Assembly: GCF_943181435.1 (NCBI RefSeq)
Contig: NZ_OW969598.1
Coordinates: 1,922,001-1,986,000, forward strand
DNA length: 64,000 nucleotides
From: Neisseria sp. Marseille-Q6792
GTDB taxonomy: Bacteria; Pseudomonadota; Gammaproteobacteria; Burkholderiales; Neisseriaceae
Reading direction: 5' to 3'
In this document: positions 57,787-64,000 of the stretch, piece by piece
How positions within the stretch are numbered: the first letter of the stretch is position 1
Layout of the letters: every line of letters begins with the position of its first letter
Position numbers and translations under genes: made by a program
Notes under the pieces: model-generated
Seen by the model: only the letters and a program-made list of their open reading frames with translations
Told to the model about the DNA's origin: nothing
Databases searched by the model: none

Positions 57787-57819
57787 ATGCCGTCTGAACG
57801 CCCTTCAGACGGCATCGGT
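57787..57819 (-). terminator. DUS-pair terminator after aroB
   Basis: ATGCCGTCTGAA and TTCAGACGGCAT with a six-base loop, 10 bases beyond the aroB stop. Confidence 0.75.
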
Positions 57820-57827
57820 ATGGCTAA

Positions 57828-58907
57828 TCAGAGATAAGGTTGCAGGGTGCGGCGGAGGATGTCCGTATCAGTGATTTCGGTGATGACGGCTTCTCCCAGC
57901 CTCTTTAATCCGATAAAGCGCATGATGCCGCCGCTGACTTTTTTATCGTGGCTCATATGTTCGAGCCATTTTTCGAATGGGAACACGGGCGGTGCGGACG
58001 GCAGTCTGGCGGCTTCAAACAGGGCGGCGAGCCGTGCGGTATCTGCGGCGGAGATGTTGCCCAGTTGTTCGGACAAACGCGCCGCCAACACGCAGCCGGC
58101 GGCGACGGCTTCTCCATGCAGCCAAGTGCCGTAACCCATCTCGGTTTCAATGGCGTGTCCGAAGGTGTGTCCGAGGTTGAGCCATGCACGTATGCCTTGT
58201 TCGGTCTCGTCCTGTGCGACGATGTCTGCCTTCATTTGGCAGCAACGGTACACGGCTTCGGCGAGTTTTCCTTTATCGAGCGTCATCAGTCCGGATATGT
58301 TTTGTTCGAGCCATTCGAAAAAACCGATGTCGCCGAGCGCGCCGTATTTGATGACTTCCGCCATACCGGCGGACAATTCGCGGACGGGCAGGGTGTGCAG
58401 CGTGTCCAAGTCGGCAAGCACCGCCTGAGGCTGGTAAAACGCGCCGATCATATTTTTGCCGAGCGGGTGGTTGATGGCGGTTTTGCCGCCAACCGATGAG
58501 TCAACCTGGCTTAACAGCGTAGTCGGTATTTGAATGAATGGGACACCGCGCTGGTAGGTGGCGGCGGCAAAGCCGACCATGTCGCCGATAACGCCGCCGC
58601 CCAGTGCGATGAGTGTGGTTTTACGTTCGGCGCGGTTTTGAATCAGTCCGTCAAAAATAAGGTTGAGCGTCTGCCAGTTTTTGTACGCCTCGCCGTCGGG
58701 CAGGATGATGCTGAAATGGGGAATGCCTGCCGCATTCAATGCCGTCTGAAGCGTGTCGAGGTAGAGTGGGGCGACGGTTTCGTTGGTAATGATGGCGGCG
58801 CGTTTGCCAAGATACGGTTGGAGCAGGCTGCTGGCCTGCCGTATCAGTCCGTTGCCGATAAAGATAGGGTAGGTGTGCGAAGGTGCGTGTACGTTCAGTG
58901 TTTTCAT
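57828..58907 (-). CDS. aroB: 3-dehydroquinate synthase
   Basis: A 359-residue NAD- and metal-dependent enzyme, second step of the shikimate pathway. Seen: [62 protein letters not shown], and the metal ligands in [11 protein letters not shown]. Directly follows aroK with an 11-base gap. Confidence 0.96.
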   Translation of the reverse strand: MKTLNVHAPSHTYPIFIGNGLIRQASSLLQPYLGKRAAIITNETVAPLYLDTLQTALNAAGIPHFSIILPDGEAYKNWQTLNLIFDGLIQNRAERKTTLIALGGGVIGDMVGFAAATYQRGVPFIQIPTTLLSQVDSSVGGKTAINHPLGKNMIGAFYQPQAVLADLDTLHTLPVRELSAGMAEVIKYGALGDIGFFEWLEQNISGLMTLDKGKLAEAVYRCCQMKADIVAQDETEQGIRAWLNLGHTFGHAIETEMGYGTWLHGEAVAAGCVLAARLSEQLGNISAADTARLAALFEAARLPSAPPVFPFEKWLEHMSHDKKVSGGIMRFIGLKRLGEAVITEITDTDILRRTLQPYL

Positions 58908-58918
58908 GCGTCGGTTTT

Positions 58919-59431
58919 TTATTCGGATAAAAGGTTGAGCAGGGTTTGTATGGTTTGCCGGCAGTTTCCCGATTCGATAGTGAAGTCGGCGGTTTGCCTG
59001 TAAAGCGGGTCGCGTGCGGTGTAGAGTTCGCGCAATCTGCCCAAGGGATCGGCAACTTGTAAAAGGGGGCGGCTACTGTCGCAGCGCGTCCGTTCGAGCA
59101 GGGTTTCGGGTGGGGCGTGCAGATAGACGACCGTGCCGCTTTTGCGGATAAGGGCGCGGTTTTCTTCTTTTAACACCGTGCCGCCGCCGGTGGACAGGAC
59201 GATATGGGGCAGGATAACCAGCTTTTTGAGCATGGCGGTTTCGCGCGAACGGAATCCCTGTTCGCCTTCCATTTCAAATATGGTGGGGATGGAAACGCCG
59301 GCGGCTGCCGAAATTTCATGGTCGCAGTCGTAAAAGCGGTAATTTAGGGAGCGGGCAACCTGTCTGCCCAGAGTGGTTTTGCCCGCGCCCATCAGCCCGA
59401 TGAGGATAAGTTTGTCGGTAAAATTTTTCAT
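58919..59431 (-). CDS. aroK: Shikimate kinase
   Basis: A 170-residue P-loop kinase. Walker A is [12 protein letters not shown] (about 13-24); shikimate-binding residues lie in [14 protein letters not shown] and STGGGTVL; the lid follows with [11 protein letters not shown]. The aroK-aroB order downstream of the pil cluster is typical of Neisseria and many gammaproteobacteria. Separated from pilQ by a terminator. Confidence 0.96.
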   Translation of the reverse strand: MKNFTDKLILIGLMGAGKTTLGRQVARSLNYRFYDCDHEISAAAGVSIPTIFEMEGEQGFRSRETAMLKKLVILPHIVLSTGGGTVLKEENRALIRKSGTVVYLHAPPETLLERTRCDSSRPLLQVADPLGRLRELYTARDPLYRQTADFTIESGNCRQTIQTLLNLLSE

Positions 59432-59534
59432 AGCGTAATTTTAAACGATATTGGCAGGACTGGTAGGGGCTTAAGGTGTATCGGGATGGGAATTCAGTTT
59501 CAGGCGGTATTTTGACGGATGTTGGATTTTAGAT

Positions 59535-59574
59535 AAAAAAAGGGCATATGCTGTAAAACATATGCCCTTTTTAC
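59535..59574 (-). terminator. Rho-independent terminator of the pil operon
   Basis: AAAAAGGGCATATG pairs with CATATGCCCTTTTT around an 11-base loop, just after the pilQ stop. Unlike its neighbours it contains no DUS. Confidence 0.88.
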
Positions 59575-59577
59575 GGA

Positions 59578-61773
59578 TTAATAGCGCAGGTTGCTGCCGA
59601 CCGTATCCATAATTCTCGGAGTAATGAAAATCAGCAGTTCGCGACGGCTTTGGCTGTTTTGGCGCGTTTTGAACAGGTTGCCGATGACGGGAATATCGCC
59701 CAACAAGGGGATTTTGGTCAGCGTATTACCGTTTTCTTCTTCATAAATGCCGCCGACAATCAATGTGCCGCCGTTTTCAACCATTGCTTGAGTATCCAGA
59801 TTTTTGGTTTGGATACATTTGGTTGCTTCGTTTTTCACACGGCAGTCAATCGGAGTGTCTTTATTGATTTTGACATTCATGATGATTTGACCGTCAGGAG
59901 TGATATTCGGGGTAACAACCAAGCCCAATACGGCTTTTTTGAAGGTTGTGGTCGTACTGGTGCTGCTACCTGAGGTTGAAGTATCTTGGTAAGGAATTTC
60001 CGTACCGGATTCGATTTTGGCTTCCTGACGGTTTTGGGTCAGCACGCGCGGATTAGCAAGCGTTTTGGTTTTGGAAAGTTGCTCAGATGCTGACAGTTCC
60101 AGGTTCAGGGCACCGGACGAAAGTGCGCGTACCAGTGCGATGCTGTTTGCGGCAGCGGCAACCGGCAGGTTGATGTTGGTGTTGACCGACCAACGTCCGC
60201 TGGATGCTCCGGTATTGCCGCCTGTTCCGCCGTTATTCGCTGCGGAAATCCCGCCGCTTCCGGAGTTGAATCCCCATGCGGTTTGCCGGTTGGTGCCTCC
60301 GTAACCGAATTTTACACCCAAGTCGCGTGCGAAACCGTCGGTTGCTTCAACGATACGCGCTTCAATCATGACTTGTTGCGCAGGTACGTCCAATTCGTCA
60401 ATCAGTTTGCGGAATTTCTCAATGACGCTGCGGGTATCGGTAACAATCAGGGTATTGGTGGCAGGGTCAATCAATGCACTGCCGCGGTTACTTAGAAGCG
60501 TATTGCGTGAGTTGGTGCTGTCAATTTCATCCAAACGAAGGATTTTGCGGAACTCTTCCACATTTTTATATTTTAATTGGAAGTTCTGAGAATAGAGGGA
60601 ACCGAGTTCGGCAATTTCTTTTTCTGCCTGTAGGAAGGCTTTATCTTTGGCAAGCAGTTCGTCGCGGGGTGCGATGTTGATAATATTTCCTTGTTGGCGC
60701 ATATCCAGATTGCGTGCCTGCATAACCAGATCCAGGGCCTGATCCCAAGGTACGTCTTTAAGGGAGAGGGTCATTTTACCGTTGACAGTATCACTGGCAA
60801 CGATATTGGTATCGGATTCTTTTGCTAAGATTTGCAAGATAGTGCGAACTTCGACATCTTGGAAGTCAAGGGAGATTTTTCTGCCTTTGAAGGTTTTTGG
60901 GGTATTGCTTAAACCGCTAGATTCGAGATCTTGTTTTTTAGGCAGGATTTGAAAGGTAAAACGTCCTGCAGATACGGATTTGTTGATGAATTCCCAGTTA
61001 CCGGTCATTTTGATAATGAGCTGGGTATCGTTGTTAATACGTCTCAGGGTAACGTTTTGTACCGGTGTTTTGAAGTCTGCCACGTCCAGGCTGCGTTGTT
61101 GTGCAGTTGTCAGGGTGTGGTTTTTCAGGGTAACGATTACTCGGTCGCGTTGTTGGCGGATGTCGGGTTGTCCGGAAAAACCTAAGGCAGACAATTCGAC
61201 TATACCGGTATTCTTGCTGTCTTTGCGGAAGTCGATATTGGTTTGTTTTGCCGGCATTGCAGCCGTTTGTTGCGCGGCGGCAGGGCTAAATGGTGCGGAT
61301 ACGGATACTACGGATTCGCTAAATGGGGCGGAAGGTTGTGTTCGCGGTACGGTTTGTGCGGGTGCGCGTACAGGAGCTGATGTGGTATCGGAAGATTCAT
61401 TAATAAGAATCCAAACTTCGTTTCCTCGTACTTCGGTATTGTACTGGCTTGGTTTGTTCAAATTAAGAACTAAGCGCGCACGGTTGCTGTTTTGAGCCGC
61501 GCTAATTTTGTTTAACAGGGAATCTGCATATTCTAGAACTTGCTGATCCATAGAAATGCCGGTTTGTTCAAAGTCTAAAGCAATACGTGCAGGTGAGGAG
61601 GTTACAAAACCGGTAGGGCTCACAACCTCTTTATCAAAGCTGACTTTGATGATTTTTTGTTTATTGGGTAAGGAAGAAACCTTAATATCTGTGATGTTTC
61701 CTGCCGATGCCGTCTGAAAGGCAGCGGTTGCGATAAACAGACCGGAAATAATTTTCGTCAGTTTTGTATTCAT
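59578..61773 (-). CDS. pilQ: Type IV pilus secretin
   Basis: A 731-residue outer-membrane secretin, the pore for pilus extrusion and part of the DNA uptake route. Signal peptide ends at about residue 24 (ASAGNI). Two AMIN domains (about 25-270), then N0/N1 ([17 protein letters not shown]) and the C-terminal secretin barrel with [15 protein letters not shown] and [20 protein letters not shown]. The small basic octapeptide repeat region of meningococcal PilQ (multiple PAKQQAAA units) is cut down to a single MPAKQTN. Several barrel segments differ from the meningococcal protein I remember. Confidence 0.95.
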   Translation of the reverse strand: MNTKLTKIISGLFIATAAFQTASAGNITDIKVSSLPNKQKIIKVSFDKEVVSPTGFVTSSPARIALDFEQTGISMDQQVLEYADSLLNKISAAQNSNRARLVLNLNKPSQYNTEVRGNEVWILINESSDTTSAPVRAPAQTVPRTQPSAPFSESVVSVSAPFSPAAAQQTAAMPAKQTNIDFRKDSKNTGIVELSALGFSGQPDIRQQRDRVIVTLKNHTLTTAQQRSLDVADFKTPVQNVTLRRINNDTQLIIKMTGNWEFINKSVSAGRFTFQILPKKQDLESSGLSNTPKTFKGRKISLDFQDVEVRTILQILAKESDTNIVASDTVNGKMTLSLKDVPWDQALDLVMQARNLDMRQQGNIINIAPRDELLAKDKAFLQAEKEIAELGSLYSQNFQLKYKNVEEFRKILRLDEIDSTNSRNTLLSNRGSALIDPATNTLIVTDTRSVIEKFRKLIDELDVPAQQVMIEARIVEATDGFARDLGVKFGYGGTNRQTAWGFNSGSGGISAANNGGTGGNTGASSGRWSVNTNINLPVAAAANSIALVRALSSGALNLELSASEQLSKTKTLANPRVLTQNRQEAKIESGTEIPYQDTSTSGSSTSTTTTFKKAVLGLVVTPNITPDGQIIMNVKINKDTPIDCRVKNEATKCIQTKNLDTQAMVENGGTLIVGGIYEEENGNTLTKIPLLGDIPVIGNLFKTRQNSQSRRELLIFITPRIMDTVGSNLRY

Positions 61774-61790
61774 ATGGAATAATCCCCTTC

Positions 61791-62342
61791 TTAATTTTGC
61801 TCTTTGGCAGATGCTGCCGCTTGTTCAGTATCGGTATTTTTGTCGGAAGGTTGCAGCAGCAGTTCTGCTTTGCGGGAGACCCAGTTGCCTGTGCTGTCTT
61901 CTATCAATTCGTTCAAAATGATACTGTTTTCGGTAATGTCTTGGATTTTACCGTAGTTTTGCCCTAAATAGTTGCCGATGCCGACAGTATAGACATAACC
62001 TTCAGCTTCAACAAAACCTGATATTTTTTTGTCGGATTTTAAGATGCCGACATAACGTATGTTTTCTAAGCTGAATTTTTCCAGTGTTTCTTTAACACGG
62101 TTTGTATCGGGAGCATTTTCCCCTTTTTTGGCAGTTTCCATGCGGTGGAAGTCAAATGCATTTAGTCCTGTAAGTTGCGGGGGGCTGTATACCGGTGAAA
62201 CCGGTAGGGTTGGGGCTTGGAAAGGTATGATTTCTGCTTTGGCTTCACGCCTTGTTTGAGCCATCCATTCGTTTAGTTCATCGGAATTTTGGGAGCACGC
62301 AGATAGGACCAAAAGGCTAGTGAGTATGGCGTAATATTTCAT
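61791..62342 (-). CDS. pilP: Type IV pilus assembly lipoprotein
   Basis: A 183-residue lipoprotein precursor with lipobox LSAC (cysteine 16). A proline-rich linker ([14 protein letters not shown]) joins a C-terminal beta domain containing [14 protein letters not shown]. PilP binds the PilN/PilO dimer and PilQ, bridging the inner and outer membranes. Separated from pilQ by 17 bases. Confidence 0.95.
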   Translation of the reverse strand: MKYYAILTSLLVLSACSQNSDELNEWMAQTRREAKAEIIPFQAPTLPVSPVYSPPQLTGLNAFDFHRMETAKKGENAPDTNRVKETLEKFSLENIRYVGILKSDKKISGFVEAEGYVYTVGIGNYLGQNYGKIQDITENSIILNELIEDSTGNWVSRKAELLLQPSDKNTDTEQAAASAKEQN

Positions 62343-62359
62343 GGATTCCCTAACGTAAG

Positions 62360-63028
62360 TTATTTTTGCTCAGTATTTTGCGCTGCTTCTGCAGCTTGTT
62401 GCTGTGCAGCTTCTGCAGCCAGTTCTTCTACGGATTTTGCTTTGTAGGTGGTGGCAATGGCACTGAGGTTCAGGATGCTGCTCTTGCCGTCTGAACCGCC
62501 CCCATTTTCCGGGGATTGGATAATTTTCAGTGATTCAAGGGTAATAATTCGGGAAAGGCTGCCGACATCCCGTGTAAACTGACTGATTTGTTCGTAATTC
62601 CCGGTAATGGAAATGGAATAGGGTAATCTTTTAATAGGACCGTCATCAACCGGGGGCTGAGGCATGACACTGTCCAACCGTAGTCCGTTACTTGAGCCTG
62701 CCTGATGAAGTTCCTGTACCAAATTGGGAATTTCGGCATCAGTAGGTAATTGTTTTAACATGATGTTAAAAGCGGAACGGATGGCGGCCAGTTCATCTCT
62801 CAGGTTATTCAGGCTGGCTGCATTAATACTTTTTTGTTTATAGGTATCTTTCAGTTCAACCTCTTTGGCCTCGTACTCACTGAGGGATTCGATTTGATTT
62901 TCGAACAAGCCGATGTAACCAAGCCCCAGTATGGCGGCGATGGTCATTAGGGCAATAAACAGTTTGATAGGCAAGTTAAGCAGATGAAGATTATTAATAT
63001 CTATGTTTTTTAGTGAGTTAGAAGCCAT
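62360..63028 (-). CDS. pilO: Type IV pilus inner-membrane alignment protein PilO
   Basis: A 222-residue protein with one N-terminal membrane segment (LFIALMTIAAILGLGYIGLF), a coiled coil (residues 45-85) and a periplasmic ferredoxin-like domain ending in an alanine/glutamine-rich tail. It forms heterodimers with PilN. The start abuts the pilN stop with no gap. Confidence 0.95.
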   Translation of the reverse strand: MASNSLKNIDINNLHLLNLPIKLFIALMTIAAILGLGYIGLFENQIESLSEYEAKEVELKDTYKQKSINAASLNNLRDELAAIRSAFNIMLKQLPTDAEIPNLVQELHQAGSSNGLRLDSVMPQPPVDDGPIKRLPYSISITGNYEQISQFTRDVGSLSRIITLESLKIIQSPENGGGSDGKSSILNLSAIATTYKAKSVEELAAEAAQQQAAEAAQNTEQK

Positions 63029-63628
63029 TTAGTTTGCCTCCTGTTTGTTTTCTTGAGCCGGGTTTTCTGTGGTTCCTGTTGCCTTTACGATAGGTTGCAA
63101 TGTTGCTTGTAAGGTAAATTCTTGGTATGAATTATTTTTCTTAATACTCAATAGCTCAGGTTGATTGAATATGCCGGTATTGGGCATGGCTCTCATCATA
63201 TTGGCAACACGGTTGTCGCTGGACGTTCTACCGTTTAGTCGGTAAGAATCGGCAGTAACGGCTTCGAGTGAAGTCAGATAAGTGTTGTCCGGAATGGTCT
63301 CGTTTAGACTATCAAGGATTTTTGCTGCCTGGAGACGTTTGAGCTGAAGCTCCTCAATTTTGTTTTTCTTAAGTAGAAAGGCATCTTTCTCTTGTTTTAG
63401 TTTTTGGATTTCAGTCAGTTCGGTATCTAAGTGTGCGATAGAGGTTTCTAGAAGGGCATTTCTTTCCAACTGGTTATTAGTCATGTTGTCAATAAACAGG
63501 TAAGTTCCCGCAACGGAAGCGAGGCCAATTAATACGGCACCATACATCAGCGTTTTGAATTGTTGCTGTTTGCGCTTGTTGATTTCCTCCCTATAGGGAA
63601 GAAGGTTGATTTTAATTAAATTATTCAT
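63029..63628 (-). CDS. pilN: Type IV pilus inner-membrane alignment protein PilN
   Basis: A 199-residue single-span membrane protein. The conserved cytoplasmic start INLLPYREE (6-14) binds PilM; a membrane segment and coiled coil follow, then a periplasmic domain. Part of pilMNOPQ with tight spacing. Confidence 0.95.
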   Translation of the reverse strand: MNNLIKINLLPYREEINKRKQQQFKTLMYGAVLIGLASVAGTYLFIDNMTNNQLERNALLETSIAHLDTELTEIQKLKQEKDAFLLKKNKIEELQLKRLQAAKILDSLNETIPDNTYLTSLEAVTADSYRLNGRTSSDNRVANMMRAMPNTGIFNQPELLSIKKNNSYQEFTLQATLQPIVKATGTTENPAQENKQEAN

Positions 63629-63630
63629 GT

Positions 63631-64000
63631 TTATAGTCCCCGTGCAGCTAAACCAAATGCCGTAGTTAATATGGGCGCATCAAGTTCAAATTGTTTTTTG
63701 TCTGTTTTTAGATTATTGGAAAAGTAGGTTGCAGGATGGATACACTGCACGTCTGCGTTCGTTTGAGAGGCTACGGCCTGTGCAATACCTTCCTGACGTG
63801 TTGCTGTGCCTGTCAGTAGGATATGCTTAACATTGGTCATATCATCCGCAGTCTGGGTAGTATAATAGAACTGCAAGACCCTTTGTATTTCTTGAGTGAT
63901 TTGTTCATTAAAATGGTCGGCGACGTTTTCCTGGTAATCAGAAGGCTTTTGCGGGGAGTTGATGATTTCTTCAGCTTTTTCTTCTGTTACCTGATAGGTG
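63631..64000 (-). CDS. pilM: Type IV pilus assembly ATPase-like protein PilM, C-terminal part
   Basis: Open from the window edge to the stop at 63631-63633, giving the last ~122 residues of the actin/FtsA-like protein PilM. Seen: EIQRVLQFYYTTQTADD, KHILLTGTATRQEGIAQAV and the terminal APILTTAFGLAARGL, typical of PilM. PilM sits in the cytoplasm and binds PilN's N-terminus. First gene of the operon; its start is outside the window. Confidence 0.93.
   Translation of the reverse strand, partial: TYQVTEEKAEEIINSPQKPSDYQENVADHFNEQITQEIQRVLQFYYTTQTADDMTNVKHILLTGTATRQEGIAQAVASQTNADVQCIHPATYFSNNLKTDKKQFELDAPILTTAFGLAARGL

Overview
The window is chromosomal DNA from a human-associated Neisseria of the meningitidis/lactamica/polysaccharea group. 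Evidence: dozens of 12-base DNA uptake sequences (DUS, core GCCGTCTGAA), often as inverted pairs forming terminators; four Correia elements; long fields of dRS3-type repeats (ATTCCC-N8-GGGAAT); an opa gene with CTCTT phase-variation repeats; a pgl O-glycosylation locus; a type II-C CRISPR-Cas system of the NmeCas9 kind; and pilMNOPQ. PilQ and PglB differ enough from the meningococcal versions I remember that a close commensal (for example N. lactamica) seems at least as likely as N. meningitidis. I saw no rRNA or tRNA genes.

Layout. 1-2.9 kb is scar tissue: the 3' part of a TpsB transporter, a decayed IS605-type TnpB end, a 35-bp-arm palindrome and a defective IS3-family element. 3.2-4.6 kb is thiL-pgpA; 4.8-6.4 kb ettA. 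6.6-11.6 kb is an NAD-synthesis block: nadB and nadA (minus), then divergently a Nudix/winged-helix NadQ-like regulator and nadC (plus), with a 27-bp palindrome in the divergent promoter. 12.3-19.8 kb carries an ArsR-type regulator, an exonuclease III homologue, an OmpA-like lipoprotein, a YoaK-type membrane protein, a small lipoprotein, ribF and ileS. 20-23.6 kb is repeat-dense DNA around a phase-ON opa gene. 23.8-29.4 kb holds lspA, ispH, a HAD phosphatase, a TonB-dependent siderophore receptor and a Fes-like esterase.

29.6-36.2 kb is the CRISPR locus: 26 identical 36-nt repeats plus one degenerate terminal repeat, 26 spacers of 30 nt, then convergent cas2-cas1-cas9 (minus) and a divergent tracrRNA with its own promoter and terminator. 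The Cas9 is 1077 aa, with a PAM-interacting region unlike the archetype, and the cas/tracrRNA block is rich in the AG dialect of the DUS.

36.2-46.4 kb has dnaE, a fragment of an ABC transporter, two small overlapping genes, a PHP-domain phosphatase, avtA, and pglD and pglC. Between pglC and pglB (46.5-47.4 kb) is an inserted, decayed cassette: hypothetical gene, HTH regulator and the N-terminus of an EcoRI-type DNA adenine methyltransferase, cut off by a transposase remnant and bracketed by an inverted repeat. 47.5-53.7 kb continues the pgl operon (pglB, pglH, pglG, pglF) with a UDP-sugar dehydrogenase upstream. 53.8-56.3 kb is ribD, nrdR and a class II glutamine amidotransferase. After another repeat field come aroB-aroK and the type IV pilus operon pilM(partial)NOPQ.

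Functionally, most genes are housekeeping (NAD, riboflavin, thiamine, shikimate, isoprenoid, replication, translation). The accessory parts deal with surface variation (Opa, glycan synthesis, pilus secretin), iron piracy, and DNA traffic and defence (DUS, CRISPR, methylase and transposase remnants).
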